A DNA stretch of 64,000 nucleotides from Pseudomonadota bacterium (GCA_023388175.1 JAEWGT010000005.1:248001-312000), one strand, 5' to 3'. Numbered from the stretch's first letter, positions 1 to 7,597 are shown. Notes: generated from the sequence alone by a model not told the origin. A program made the numbers and translations.

Positions 1-169
1 GCATCCCGCCAGTGGGCCTGAGGAACCCGGCGACCAGATCGAGCAATGTCGATTTCCCCGAGCCGCTGGCGCCGGAAATTGCAGTGATTTCTCCGGGACT
101 TGCCTCGAACGAGAGACGATATTCCGCCTGTCCGGGATAGGCGAAAACGAGGTCAGCGGCGACCAGCAT
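1..169 (-). CDS. thiQ: ThiQ, thiamine ABC transporter ATP-binding protein (5' part only)
   Basis: Only the first 56 codons lie in the window; the gene runs off the left edge. The ATG at 169 gives MLVAADLVFAYPGQAEYRL, followed by a Walker A motif GASGSGKST near residues 35-43, as in ABC ATPases. It overlaps the 3' end of thiP by 17 bases, which is typical of translational coupling in thiBPQ operons. By family knowledge it would energise uptake of thiamine or its phosphates through ThiP with ThiB as receptor. The identity rests mainly on the operon context and the adjacent TPP riboswitch, since an isolated ATPase N-terminus is not diagnostic. Confidence 0.88.
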   Translation of the reverse strand, partial: MLVAADLVFAYPGQAEYRLSFEASPGEITAISGASGSGKSTLLDLVAGFLRPTGGM

Positions 170-1745
170 GGGCGAGCCTTTCGATAAGCCAGGGCAGAAA
201 GATGAAGGCGGCGATGGTGCCGATCAACAGGATGGCGGCAATGGCGGCGGCGTCATTGTTCCGGTAGGAACCGAGCGCCCGGTACATCATCAGCGGCAGG
301 GTCTGGAAATCCTGGGTTCCAAACAGCGCAATGACCCCTAAATCCCCGAGGGAAAAGCAGAAACTGAGCGCCAGCATCAATCCGATATCCCGGCCCAGCA
401 GGGGGTATTCGACGCGCATGAACTGCACGGAACCGCGCAATCCGAGCGCGCGGATCAGCTTGCCGCGTGTTCGCACAATACCATCCAGTGGCGGGCCTAA
501 AGTCGCCATGGCGAAGGGTAATGCCAGCAGACTGTTAGCGCTGACCACCACGAATGGCGCGGCCATGCTAACCGGAACGCCAAAATTGCGCACCAGCAGG
601 AAAAAGCCGAGCGACAGCACCACGGCGGGCACTGCCAGATATGCAAAGGCGGGTATGCCCAATAGGGTCCGCGTCACCGGATGAGCCGATGCGCTCCGGC
701 CCATGGCCAGCGCCAGGGCCAGCAACAGCGTCAACAGAGCGGAGGCCGTGCCGATACCGATGGAGGTGGCGGTGGCGCGCCAGAAATTGGGCTGGGTCAT
801 CACCCTGCCGAAACCGCCGGCAATACCGTCATAGAGAACCGAAACCAGCGGCAGGGCGAAGCCCAGCACGGCAAGGATCAGCACCAGCCATTGCACAGCT
901 CTTGCTCCCGCCCCGTCGCGCCATGTCGGCGGCAGTGAGCGGCCAAGCGCGGCGGGCGGCGGTGTGAAAGCCGAGGCCAGCAGAATGACGACGGCGCAGA
1001 CGCCGATCTGCGTCATGGCCAGCAGCACCGCGCCGGTGAGATCGAAATCCAGCCGCACGGCCGAAAAGATCGCCACTTCCAAAGTCTGGTTCGCCGGACC
1101 GCCACCAAGCAGCAGCACAATGGGAAAACTGGTGAAGGCCAGGAGAAAGATGATGGCGCCGAGCCCCGGCAGGGAACCGGCCATGGCAGGCCAGTCGATC
1201 AGCCGGAAACGCTGGCCCGCTGAAAGCGCCAGCGACTGGCCGACCTTGAGCCGGTTGGCGGGAATGGCATCGAGCCGGGCCAGCAGAATGCGCGCGGCAA
1301 AGGCGCCATCGAGAATGACATGGGCGAGCAGGATACCCGACAGTCCATAGGCCGGACTGTCGAAGCTCACACCGAACAGGGTCTGGCTGATCTGGTTGAT
1401 CCAGCCATTGCGCCCCCAGATGGAGAGGAGGCCGAAAGCCACCACCATGCCGGGCGTAACGATGGCGGCGGCAAAGAGCCCGACGACAAGATCGCGGCCG
1501 ATGAAGCGCAGCCGGTTGAGCGACCAGGCCAAAGCCATGCCCACGCCAAGCGACAGTATGGTAGTGAGCCCGGCCTGTATCGAGGTCATCCGCAACAGAT
1601 GCGCAATATCGACCCGCGAGTGGCCGGTGGCATCGGTCGCAGCCGCAAGAATGGCCCAGAGCACTGCAGCAATCAGCGCCGCGATGGCCAGCGACAAAGC
1701 CGTGGCGACGGCGATACGAACCGGGCGATGGGGAAGGGTCAGCAT
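153..1745 (-). CDS. thiP: ThiP, thiamine ABC transporter permease
   Basis: A 530-residue inner-membrane protein with about 12 hydrophobic segments, in two homologous halves like other fused ThiP/FbpB-type permeases. Each half carries a permease EAA-type loop (residues LDAIPANRLKVGQSLALSAG in the first). The frame is open further upstream, but that N-terminal extension is charged and translated from a repeat element. The ATG at 1745 (MLTLPHRPVRIAV) starts the first membrane segment and is preceded by GAGAGACGG. It sits between thiB and thiQ and forms the channel for thiamine import. The thiB-thiP gap holds REP-like hairpins that could lower its expression relative to thiB. Confidence 0.93.
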   Translation of the reverse strand: MLTLPHRPVRIAVATALSLAIAALIAAVLWAILAAATDATGHSRVDIAHLLRMTSIQAGLTTILSLGVGMALAWSLNRLRFIGRDLVVGLFAAAIVTPGMVVAFGLLSIWGRNGWINQISQTLFGVSFDSPAYGLSGILLAHVILDGAFAARILLARLDAIPANRLKVGQSLALSAGQRFRLIDWPAMAGSLPGLGAIIFLLAFTSFPIVLLLGGGPANQTLEVAIFSAVRLDFDLTGAVLLAMTQIGVCAVVILLASAFTPPPAALGRSLPPTWRDGAGARAVQWLVLILAVLGFALPLVSVLYDGIAGGFGRVMTQPNFWRATATSIGIGTASALLTLLLALALAMGRSASAHPVTRTLLGIPAFAYLAVPAVVLSLGFFLLVRNFGVPVSMAAPFVVVSANSLLALPFAMATLGPPLDGIVRTRGKLIRALGLRGSVQFMRVEYPLLGRDIGLMLALSFCFSLGDLGVIALFGTQDFQTLPLMMYRALGSYRNNDAAAIAAILLIGTIAAFIFLPWLIERLAHAGRR

Positions 1746-1760
1746 GGGTCCGTCTCTCAA

Positions 1761-1894
1761 ATCCCCCTCATCCGCCCTTCGGGCACCTTCTCCCACAAGG
1801 GGAGAAGGGAACTCCGTGGCTCCCCGGAACGCGGGTCCCCCTCTCCCCTTGTGGGAGAGGGTGGATCGGCCGCAGGCCGAGACGGGTGAGGGGG
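1761..1894. repeat. Two REP-like palindromes in the thiB-thiP gap
   Basis: Two G+C-rich hairpins lie back to back. One is CCTTCTCCC...GGGAGAAGG-like (1786-1809). The other is CCCTCTCCCC TTGT GGGAGAGGG (1840-1861), followed by a GGCCGCAGGCC palindrome and a GGGTGAGGGGG tail. Similar CTCCCC/GGGGAG modules recur in this window at 43977, 51317, 54077 and 56067. In this position the hairpins could stabilise the upstream thiB message or weaken read-through into thiPQ; that role is inferred. Confidence 0.7.
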
Positions 1895-1900
1895 CGCTTG

Positions 1901-2905
1901 TTACTGCACCGCCGCCAGCATTTCATCGATCCAGGCAGCGGAATTGGCGGTGATCTCCTCTTCGGGAATGGTCAGCGTCTTTTCCGGCTGCGGCAGGCCT
2001 GCAAAGGCCGGATCGAGCTGATCGCCCAGATCGACCACCGGGAACATCCAGTTGGTGGTGGGAATATGCTGCTGGCCCGCAGGCGAGGCGAGGTAAGCGA
2101 GGAAATCGCGCGCCAGATCCTGCTGGTCGGAGGATTTCAAAATCCCCGCCACCTCGATCTGCGGGAAATGGCCCTCGGTGAACAGCGCCGCTTTGATCGT
2201 GTGATCGTCCTCGTCATAGATGTGGTAGGCCGGCGAGGTGGTGTAGGAAAGCACCATGTCGGCCTCGCCATTGAGGAAGAGCGAATAGCTTTCGCTCCAT
2301 TCGCGGGTAATGGTGAGGATTTTCGGCTTGAGACCAGCCCAGATTTCGGGCGCGCGGTCGCCATAGGCCGCCTTGACCCAGAGCAGCAGGCCGAGCCCCG
2401 GCGTTGCCGAGCGCGGGTCCTGAATGGCAATCTTGACACTGTCGGGCAGCGCGATCAGCTCTTCGAACGACGTGGGCGGCTCCGGCATGGTGTCGGTGTC
2501 GTACATGAAGGCGAAATGCGAATAATCGAACGGCACGAACTGCGCGTCGCTCCACGGCTCGGGCAGGACAAGGTCGCTCAGCGTCAGACCGTGATCGGCG
2601 AAAAGGCCGGTGGCGCGGGCTTCCCCGGCAATGGCCGTATCGAGACCCAGCAGGATATCGGCTTCGGTGCTGTCGCCTTCGAGCTGCGCCCGGCGCAATG
2701 TGCCGATGGAGCTGTCGGCAGCCACGAAGGTCACCGTGCAGTCGCAGCTTTCTTCAAAACCCTGCTTGAGCGGCACGCCGGGACCCCAGTCCGAGGCGAA
2801 GCTGTCATAGGTGTAGATGGTGAGATTGGGCTTATCCTGCGCGAGCGCGATGCCGGATGTTCCGGCAAGAAGGACCGCAAGCGCGATGGAGGTGAACTTG
2901 ACCAT
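1901..2905 (-). CDS. thiB: ThiB, periplasmic thiamine-binding protein
   Basis: A 334-residue extracytoplasmic solute receptor. The N-terminus MVKFTSIALAVLLAGTSG... ending at ALAQ is a clear Sec signal peptide. The mature part begins KPNLTIYTYDSFASDWGPG, the hallmark opening of ThiB/TbpA proteins, and later contains TVTFVAADSSIGTLRRAQLEG. Two in-frame ATGs lie upstream (2914 and 2926). A GAAGGG Shine-Dalgarno sits 9 bases before the ATG at 2905, so I chose that one. It is the first gene after the TPP riboswitch and delivers thiamine or thiamine phosphates to ThiPQ. Confidence 0.94.
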   Translation of the reverse strand: MVKFTSIALAVLLAGTSGIALAQDKPNLTIYTYDSFASDWGPGVPLKQGFEESCDCTVTFVAADSSIGTLRRAQLEGDSTEADILLGLDTAIAGEARATGLFADHGLTLSDLVLPEPWSDAQFVPFDYSHFAFMYDTDTMPEPPTSFEELIALPDSVKIAIQDPRSATPGLGLLLWVKAAYGDRAPEIWAGLKPKILTITREWSESYSLFLNGEADMVLSYTTSPAYHIYDEDDHTIKAALFTEGHFPQIEVAGILKSSDQQDLARDFLAYLASPAGQQHIPTTNWMFPVVDLGDQLDPAFAGLPQPEKTLTIPEEEITANSAAWIDEMLAAVQ

Positions 2906-2993
2906 ATGGGTCATCCCTTCATTCATTTGCGGTCATGGGTGAAGGGATGCGTCAATGGAGAGGACGCGAGAAAGCGCCCTTGCCATCTCGAAC

Positions 2994-3070
2994 TTCCTCC
3001 GCCAGCATGACCTGGTTCAGGTTCTATGGGTAACTCTCAGCTCCGGCAGCAACCGGAACACCCCAGCGAG
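2994..3070 (-). promoter_or_regulatory. TPP riboswitch (THI element) controlling thiBPQ
   Basis: On the minus strand the RNA reads a GGGGTG P1/P2 entry, then GCTGAGAG (the CUGAGA pyrimidine-sensing core), ACCC, then GAACCTGA-ACCAGGTCATGCTGGCGGAGG, which is the conserved pyrophosphate-binding half of the THI box. It ends about 90 bases before thiB. Binding of thiamine pyrophosphate would switch off thiBPQ, probably by blocking translation or by termination. I did not identify an unambiguous terminator between the aptamer and thiB, so translational control is the likelier inference. Confidence 0.95.
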
Positions 3071-3102
3071 ACGATGCGGACCATATTGAGAGACTTCCCC
3101 AA

Positions 3103-3792
3103 GTGCAATCCCCCCATTCGACTGACGGCAAGACCCGGCTGCTGCGCTTTGAAACACCCCTGGCCATTGTCGGCGGCGGCAGTACCGATCTGAATTTTCT
3201 ACGCGATCTGGCGGCGCGGGGCGTGGCTCTGGTCGCCGCCGATGGCGGCGCCGACACCATCGGCGCGGCGGGCCTGGTCCCCGAAGCCATATTGGGCGAT
3301 CTCGATTCGCTGTCCGACCGCGCCGGCTGGGAAAGCCGGACAAGGGTGATCCACATCCCCGAACAGATCACCACCGACTTCCAGAAAGCGCTTTATTCGA
3401 CCAACGCACCCGTGACCCTGGCCCTGGGCATGACCGGCAAGCGCCTCGACCATACGCTGGCCGCGCTCAGCGCCCTGCACGAAGTGGCCCAAGAGCGGCA
3501 TGTCATTCTGATCGATGAAGTCGATGTGGCGCTGGCCATATCGGGGCCTTTCGCCTTCGACGCCGCACCACGGGAGCGCATTTCCATTCACCCGCTGGTG
3601 CCCATCACCTTCGAGCGGACCGAGGGCCTGTTCTACCCCATGGACGACCTGCTGCTCGACCCGGCCGGCCGGCTCGGCACCTCCAATGAGGGCACGGGCG
3701 GACGCGTCGAGATCGTGCCAAAAGACAATACGCCCTGGCTGTTGATCCTGGGCCGTGAGCGACTTTGGGATCTGGTGACGGCGTGTGGGTAA
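3103..3792 (+). CDS. Thiamine pyrophosphokinase
   Basis: Makes thiamine pyrophosphate from thiamine and ATP, the step that uses the vitamin imported by the divergent ThiBPQ. The 229-residue protein shows the family signatures LAIVGGGSTDL, AADGGADTIGAAGLVPEAILGDLDSL (phosphate/Mg site, about residues 45-68), and TTDFQKAL near residue 88. It closes with a C-terminal beta domain. The start is GTG at 3103, only about 33 bases from the riboswitch aptamer on the other strand, so the thiBPQ promoter probably overlaps the beginning of this gene. The riboswitch does not face this gene, so it is presumably not TPP-regulated by that element. Confidence 0.92.
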   Translation: MQSPHSTDGKTRLLRFETPLAIVGGGSTDLNFLRDLAARGVALVAADGGADTIGAAGLVPEAILGDLDSLSDRAGWESRTRVIHIPEQITTDFQKALYSTNAPVTLALGMTGKRLDHTLAALSALHEVAQERHVILIDEVDVALAISGPFAFDAAPRERISIHPLVPITFERTEGLFYPMDDLLLDPAGRLGTSNEGTGGRVEIVPKDNTPWLLILGRERLWDLVTACG

Positions 3793-3830
3793 GGCGCTTC
3801 GCGTTCAAATAGAGACGCCACTCTTCGCCA

Positions 3831-3907
3831 TCGTCACCACCGGGCTTGTCCCGGTGGTCCATGCCGCCGTCAAAATGGATTGCCGGGACAAGCCCGGCAA
3901 TGACGAA
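3831..3907. repeat. Composite intergenic palindromic repeat, copy 1
   Basis: Two palindromes, CCACCGGGCTTGTCCCGGTGG (3837-3857) and ATTGCCGGGACAAGCCCGGCAAT-like (3879-3901), are joined by a short spacer. The whole is bounded by TCGTCA and TGACGA. Copy 2 (55223-55297) is the same unit in the opposite orientation, and copy 3 (62485-62566) is in the same orientation. All are intergenic. Confidence 0.85.
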
Positions 3908-3967
3908 GAACCGGGATTTATTTCCCCGCAAGGAGCGGGCGCCGACAGTTCTGCGTATCCCTATGAA

Positions 3968-3996
3968 AAAATCCCCGGCCTTTCGACCGGGGATTT
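3968..3996 (-). terminator. Rho-independent terminator of trcR
   Basis: Read on the minus strand, the stem ATCCCCGG / CCGGGGAT with a short loop is followed by TTTTTTC. It lies 25 bases past the trcR stop codon. Confidence 0.85.
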
Positions 3997-4020
3997 CAAA
4001 ACCTACAAGCCCAGAATGGA

Positions 4021-4755
4021 CTATTCTTCGTCGGCAGTGTCCGATTTGAGCGACTTGAGCTTGGCGAAAACCGAATCCGCGTCGATGTCTTCATTGGCGG
4101 GCTTGGGCGCAGAATAGCCCTGATCTTCTCCGCCTTCCTCGCCTTCATAGGACGCACGGGCCGCCGCGCGGGCCATGGCTTCCTCGGCGGTCAGCAGGGT
4201 TGTCCCCTCGTTGAACTCGCTCTGGGCCGGTGCGTCCTTGGAGGCGCGCTTGACCTCGAGGTCAAGGTCGATCTGGCTGCACAGGCCCAGCGTCACCGGG
4301 TCCATCGCGGTCAGATTGGCCGAATTCCAGTGGCTGTTCTCGCGCACCGATTCAATGGTCGACTTGGTGGTGCCGACCAGACGCATGATCTGCGCGTCCT
4401 TGAGCTCGGGATGATTGCGCACCAACCACTTGATGGCATTGGGGCGCTCATTGCGGCGTGAAATCGGCGTATAGCGCGGACCCTTGCGCTTGACGGCGGC
4501 AACGCGAACCTTGGGCTCGGAAACCTTCATGCGATAATTGGGATCGGCTTCGGCCTTTTCGATCTCTTCGCGGGCCAATTGACCGTTCTGCACCGGATTG
4601 ACGCCCATGATGCCGCTGGCAACGTCGCCATCGGCGATGCCCTGCACTTCCAGCGGATGCAGCGTGCAGAAAGCGGCGATCTGCTCGAAGGACAGCGCCG
4701 TGTTGTCCACCAGCCAGACGGCGGTCGCCTTGGGCATCAGAAGGGTCTGGGACAT
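4021..4755 (-). CDS. trcR: TrcR, DUF1013 cell-cycle transcription regulator
   Basis: A 244-residue soluble protein starting MSQTLLMPKATAVWLVDNTALSF, the conserved N-terminus of the DUF1013 family. Other family blocks are LHPLEVQGIADGDVA, KGPRYTPISRRNERPNAIKW and the helix-turn-helix-like stretch DAQIMRLVGTTKSTIESVRE (about residues 120-139). The acidic C-terminal third is variable. The Caulobacter member, TrcR, is published as an RNA-polymerase-associated protein that acts on the cell cycle; that role is transferred here by family. A good promoter (4839-4867) and a strong terminator (3968-3996) make this a single-gene transcription unit. Confidence 0.9.
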   Translation of the reverse strand: MSQTLLMPKATAVWLVDNTALSFEQIAAFCTLHPLEVQGIADGDVASGIMGVNPVQNGQLAREEIEKAEADPNYRMKVSEPKVRVAAVKRKGPRYTPISRRNERPNAIKWLVRNHPELKDAQIMRLVGTTKSTIESVRENSHWNSANLTAMDPVTLGLCSQIDLDLEVKRASKDAPAQSEFNEGTTLLTAEEAMARAAARASYEGEEGGEDQGYSAPKPANEDIDADSVFAKLKSLKSDTADEE

Positions 4756-4838
4756 GGCTAAATTTCTCCTGGTGGCGCGGCCGGTTTTCCTCCGGGCCGC
4801 TCCGCCTCTTGGTCAAATGCTGAGGGGAACTGATGGTG

Positions 4839-4867
4839 AATATAGTGAAAATGCAGGCGATCCGCAA
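4839..4867 (-). promoter_or_regulatory. Probable housekeeping promoter of trcR
   Basis: On the minus strand TTGCGG (-35) and TATATT (-10) are separated by exactly 17 bases, ending 83 bases before the trcR ATG. This is only a sequence match, but both hexamers and the spacing are good. It lies just before the stop of the neighbouring oxidoreductase gene. Confidence 0.5.
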
Positions 4868-4870
4868 TGA

Positions 4871-5893
4871 CTAACTGGCACTCTCCCCTGCGCCGAACCG
4901 GGTGAGCAGAACAATCTTGCCGCGGTGGCTCCGGCTTTCCATGAGCGCATGCGCCGCACCGGCTTCGTCCAGCCCAAAGCCGGTGACCTTGGGCTTCACC
5001 CAGCCCGGCGCTTCCATGGCCGGTATGAAATGCGCAGCAATGTGAGCGGCGATGGCGGCCTTGGTGGCGGGAGATTGCGGGCGCAGGGTCGAGCCGGACA
5101 GCGTCAGGCCCTTGACCATCATCTGCCGCAGGGGCACCGCGGCATTGCTGCCTTCCAGCGTCGATATCTGCACGATATGACCGCCCGGAGCCGACACGGC
5201 AATATTGGTGGCCGTCATGGCCCCGCCAACAATATCGACCACCCGATCGACACCATGGCCTTCGGTCAGGGCTGCAACACGCTCGGCAATGTCCTCGCTG
5301 CTGCGGTCGATGACCGCCAATGCCCCCAAGGACAGGCAATAGTCGGCCTTGGCGCGATCCGACACCACGGCAATCGCCCTTGCGCCGGCAATGGCGCAGA
5401 TCTGGATTGCCGCGCCGCCAATACCCCCTGCCCCGCCATGCACCAGAACCAGCATGCCGCGTTCTAGCCCGGCGCGCAGCACCAGCGTCTGGGTGATGGT
5501 GAACCAGGTTTCGGGCAGCGCCGCAGCCTCGGCAAAATCCCAGTTTCGCGGTATGGGCAGGACCTGCCCCGCCGGCACGGCGACATATTCGGCATAGCCG
5601 CCGCCATTGGTCAGCGCCATCACCCTGTCACCAGCCTTGAGGCCCGTGACACCGGCGCCCAAAGCGGCGATTTCGCCGGAAACCTCCAGCCCCGGCAGCG
5701 GCGAGGCGCCGGGCGGCGGGTCATAGTGACCGCGCCTTTGCGCCAGATCGGGCCCGTTCACGCCCGCCGCCGCAACGCGGATCAGCACATCACCGGCGCC
5801 GAGTTCGGGCAATGGTTGCTGGCACGGAACAAGAGCCTCGGGCCCTCCGGGGGCGGCGATGGCGATGGCGCGCATGTCATGTATCCGATTCAT
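4871..5893 (-). CDS. NAD(P)H:quinone oxidoreductase, PIG3-type zinc-independent MDR
   Basis: A medium-chain dehydrogenase/reductase of the quinone oxidoreductase branch, about 340 residues. It opens MRAIAIAAPGGPEALV and has the GroES-like half with VAAAGVNGPDLAQRRGHYDPPPGA, typical of TP53I3/PIG3. The Rossmann glycine motif VHGGAGGIGGAAIQ lies near residue 150. No structural-zinc cysteine cluster is visible, consistent with the quinone-reducing, metal-free subgroup. The substrate is not known from sequence. Starts at 5875, 5893 and 5911 are all open and none has a good Shine-Dalgarno; I chose 5893 because short leaders of this kind are common in the family. Confidence 0.85.
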   Translation of the reverse strand: MNRIHDMRAIAIAAPGGPEALVPCQQPLPELGAGDVLIRVAAAGVNGPDLAQRRGHYDPPPGASPLPGLEVSGEIAALGAGVTGLKAGDRVMALTNGGGYAEYVAVPAGQVLPIPRNWDFAEAAALPETWFTITQTLVLRAGLERGMLVLVHGGAGGIGGAAIQICAIAGARAIAVVSDRAKADYCLSLGALAVIDRSSEDIAERVAALTEGHGVDRVVDIVGGAMTATNIAVSAPGGHIVQISTLEGSNAAVPLRQMMVKGLTLSGSTLRPQSPATKAAIAAHIAAHFIPAMEAPGWVKPKVTGFGLDEAGAAHALMESRSHRGKIVLLTRFGAGESAS

Positions 5894-5973
5894 CGCCGCA
5901 TGGTTGCGCAACCCGGCTTGCCCTGCAAGGCGGCTGCGCTAAACTTGTCCGGAAAACCAGGCGGAGAAGGACC

Positions 5974-6156
5974 ATGGAACAAGACGAGCGCAAGCAGATC
6001 AAGACCTATGAAATCGGCACCGTGCTCGACTCGCTTTCGGTGGAGGAGCTTGAGGAAACCATCGCCCTGCTGGAAACGGAGATCACCCGGTTGCGCAGTG
6101 CCATGGCCGCCAAGGGCGATTCCCGCAAAGCCGCGGAAGCCGCTTTCAAATTCTAG
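5974..6156 (+). CDS. DUF1192 family small protein
   Basis: A 60-residue acidic coiled-coil protein (MEQDERKQIKTYEIGTVLDSL, then SVEELEETIALLETEITRLRSAM) matching the DUF1192 pattern: a short N-terminus, an LS-EEL motif, and a heptad helix followed by KAAAEAAF-like residues. The ATG at 5974 has GGCGGAGAAGG just upstream. It is divergent from the quinone oxidoreductase, 80 bases away. No biochemical function is known for the family; such small coiled coils usually act by protein binding. Confidence 0.85.
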   Translation: MEQDERKQIKTYEIGTVLDSLSVEELEETIALLETEITRLRSAMAAKGDSRKAAEAAFKF

Positions 6157-6346
6157 CCAATGCGGGCGAGCAGGATGAGGGCGGAGGCATTCCAATCCTG
6201 GACATCGCTTCAACAGTGCCCCACCTGTGCGGGTCATCAGGCGCCAATGTCCCGATTGCGGCGACCGGCATCCGGGGGTGCAGAGAGCACCGCTGGCACA
6301 GAGGTCGCAAAGTCGTGAACACACAGGGTTAAGAAATAGCGTTGCG

Positions 6347-6361
6347 TTAAGCTCGAATTAA
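6347..6361 (+). promoter_or_regulatory. Perfect CtrA-binding box (TTAA-N7-TTAA)
   Basis: TTAA at 6347-6350 and TTAA at 6358-6361 flank a 7-base spacer, the full consensus of the CtrA cell-cycle master regulator. If it covers the -35 region, transcription rightwards would start near 6385, at the hairpin of the candidate small RNA, 230 bases before rcdA. A further TTAA lies at 6329. CtrA control of rcdA is known in Caulobacter, which supports the assignment; binding here is inferred. Confidence 0.65.
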
Positions 6362-6384
6362 TCCTTGGGCGGTAACGTCTCATT

Positions 6385-6480
6385 ATTCAGTTTGTTCTGA
6401 ATTTTTCAGAGTGGTTTCTCCCTCTGTTTGACGCCTCCCTGTTAACTTCGAGAGCCGCAAATTCTGTGGCTCTTTTTCTT
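6385..6480 (+). ncRNA. Candidate CtrA-controlled small RNA with C/U-rich anti-SD motifs
   Basis: A 5' hairpin ATTCAG-TTTGTT-CTGAAT (6385-6402) is followed by unpaired pyrimidine motifs CTCCCTCTG and GCCTCCCTG. It ends in a hairpin GAGCCGCA-AATTC-TGTGGCTC with TTTTTCTTTT (6452-6480). No open reading frame with a ribosome site fits inside. The C/U motifs and architecture resemble trans-acting alphaproteobacterial sRNAs that mask ribosome sites, such as the AbcR (alpha-r15) group. That assignment is from memory of the motif style, not from a search. The rest of this 437-base gap (6157-6346, 6481-6593) shows nothing else that I can name. Confidence 0.5.
6452..6480 (+). terminator. Rho-independent terminator before rcdA
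   Basis: An eight-base stem (one G-T pair) with a 5-base loop is followed by TTTTTCTTTT. It lies between the CtrA box and rcdA, and 300 bases after DUF1192. It therefore most likely ends a short RNA started at the CtrA box, or acts as an attenuator in the rcdA leader. Confidence 0.75.
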
Positions 6481-6593
6481 TTCTGCAACAGGGTTTTGGC
6501 TGTCACGCTTAAACCAGATTTTTAGGATAGGCGGAACCTTTGGGTGACCTCTGGCGCTTCTTCGCCTAGCATGGCCCAACTGGAGGAGTGCGT

Positions 6594-7115
6594 GTGGTCG
6601 AAATGGGCGAAACCAAATCCGCAATAGCCATCGGCCCGCGCATCGTGGCTTCGGGTGGCTTCGACGCGCTTTATCGTGAGGGCATGGGGCTGATTGAGGC
6701 TGTCGCGGCCTATCTCGATGATTCCGGCAGGATCGAAAGCCGTGTCCTCTCGCGTGAAACCGGTTTCCTCTACGCCACTGAATCCATGCGGCTCACCACA
6801 CGGCTGATGCAGCTTGCCTCCTGGCTCCTGCTGCAAAGGGCCGTCAACGAGGGCGAGATCACCCGCGAAAATGCCCGGGCCGAGAAGGAAAAGGTGAAAT
6901 TTTCCGCCACGCCCAGCCAGCGCGGTGGTCCGGGCTATGATCAATTGCCCACAACCCTGCGCGATTTCATCGACAAGGGTGACCGCCTGTTCGAGCGGGT
7001 CATGCAGCTGGACGCGCTGGAAAAGGGCAATCTGCCGGACAATGTGCCCGCCCATGCCAATGGCGTTGCCGATCAGTTGGCCCGCATCAAGGCCGCCTTC
7101 GCCCGCGCTGACTAG
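6594..7115 (+). CDS. rcdA: RcdA, regulator of CtrA degradation (DUF1465)
   Basis: A 173-residue all-helical protein, close to the 171 residues of Caulobacter RcdA. Family blocks include FDALYREGMGLIEAVAAYLD, SRETGFLYATESMRLTTRLMQLASWLLLQRAVNEGEIT and a conserved basic stretch EKEKVKF. In Caulobacter it is an adaptor that, with CpdR and PopA, delivers CtrA to the ClpXP protease at the cell pole. The start is taken as GTG 6594 because GGAGGAG sits 5 bases ahead; a GTG at 6588 and an ATG at 6603 are also in frame. A CtrA box lies 233 bases upstream, suggesting the same feedback (CtrA drives its own degrader) as in Caulobacter. Confidence 0.88.
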   Translation: MVEMGETKSAIAIGPRIVASGGFDALYREGMGLIEAVAAYLDDSGRIESRVLSRETGFLYATESMRLTTRLMQLASWLLLQRAVNEGEITRENARAEKEKVKFSATPSQRGGPGYDQLPTTLRDFIDKGDRLFERVMQLDALEKGNLPDNVPAHANGVADQLARIKAAFARAD

Positions 7116-7168
7116 CCGCCCGTGAAAGACCGGACGCGCCGGCCGGAACCTGCAGACAATCTCCAAAC

Positions 7169-7197
7169 AAAAAGCCCGGCACTGTGGCCGGGCTTTT
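7169..7197. terminator. Bidirectional terminator between rcdA and rpmE
   Basis: AAAAAGCCCGGC ... GGCCGGGCTTTT forms a strong stem with A and T tracts on either side, so it can end transcription of both convergent genes. Confidence 0.9.
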
Positions 7198-7219
7198 CGA
7201 AATATCGCAAGCGGCTGGC

Positions 7220-7441
7220 TTAGATGCCCAGGCCCTTGAAGCGCTCCTTGAAGCGCGAGACGCGGCCACCGCGGTCGAGCAGCTGGCCCGTGCCGCCGGT
7301 CCAGGCGGGATGGGTCTTGGGGTCGATGTCGAGCTGCAGCGTGTCGCCTTCCTTGCCCCAGGTGGACTTGGTCTGGTAGGTGGTGCCGTCAGTCATGACC
7401 ACGTTGATGACGTGGTAGTCGGGGTGGATGTCACTCTTCAT
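7220..7441 (-). CDS. rpmE: Ribosomal protein bL31
   Basis: A 73-residue basic protein, MKSDIHPDYHVINVVMTDGT ... THPAWTGG, with KERFKGLG at the end, which is L31. The zinc-binding cysteines of the C+ form are absent, so this is the cysteine-free type common in this order. It sits convergent to rcdA and divergent from an ABC exporter, a neighbourhood often seen in Rhizobiales. It forms part of the 50S subunit at the inter-subunit bridge. Confidence 0.95.
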   Translation of the reverse strand: MKSDIHPDYHVINVVMTDGTTYQTKSTWGKEGDTLQLDIDPKTHPAWTGGTGQLLDRGGRVSRFKERFKGLGI

Positions 7442-7597
7442 GGCGTCGCCTCAAATCAAACGGGCGCCGCAGCGCCCGGAGAGCAGAAAACTGGTGTTGG
7501 GCGGCTTACTACAGCACAAAAACCGGTTCCGCAAGCCTGACAGAGCGGCAAATTTGCCCATTCCCCAGCAGTTGCCGGGGCTGGGGGCAGGCCCTAT

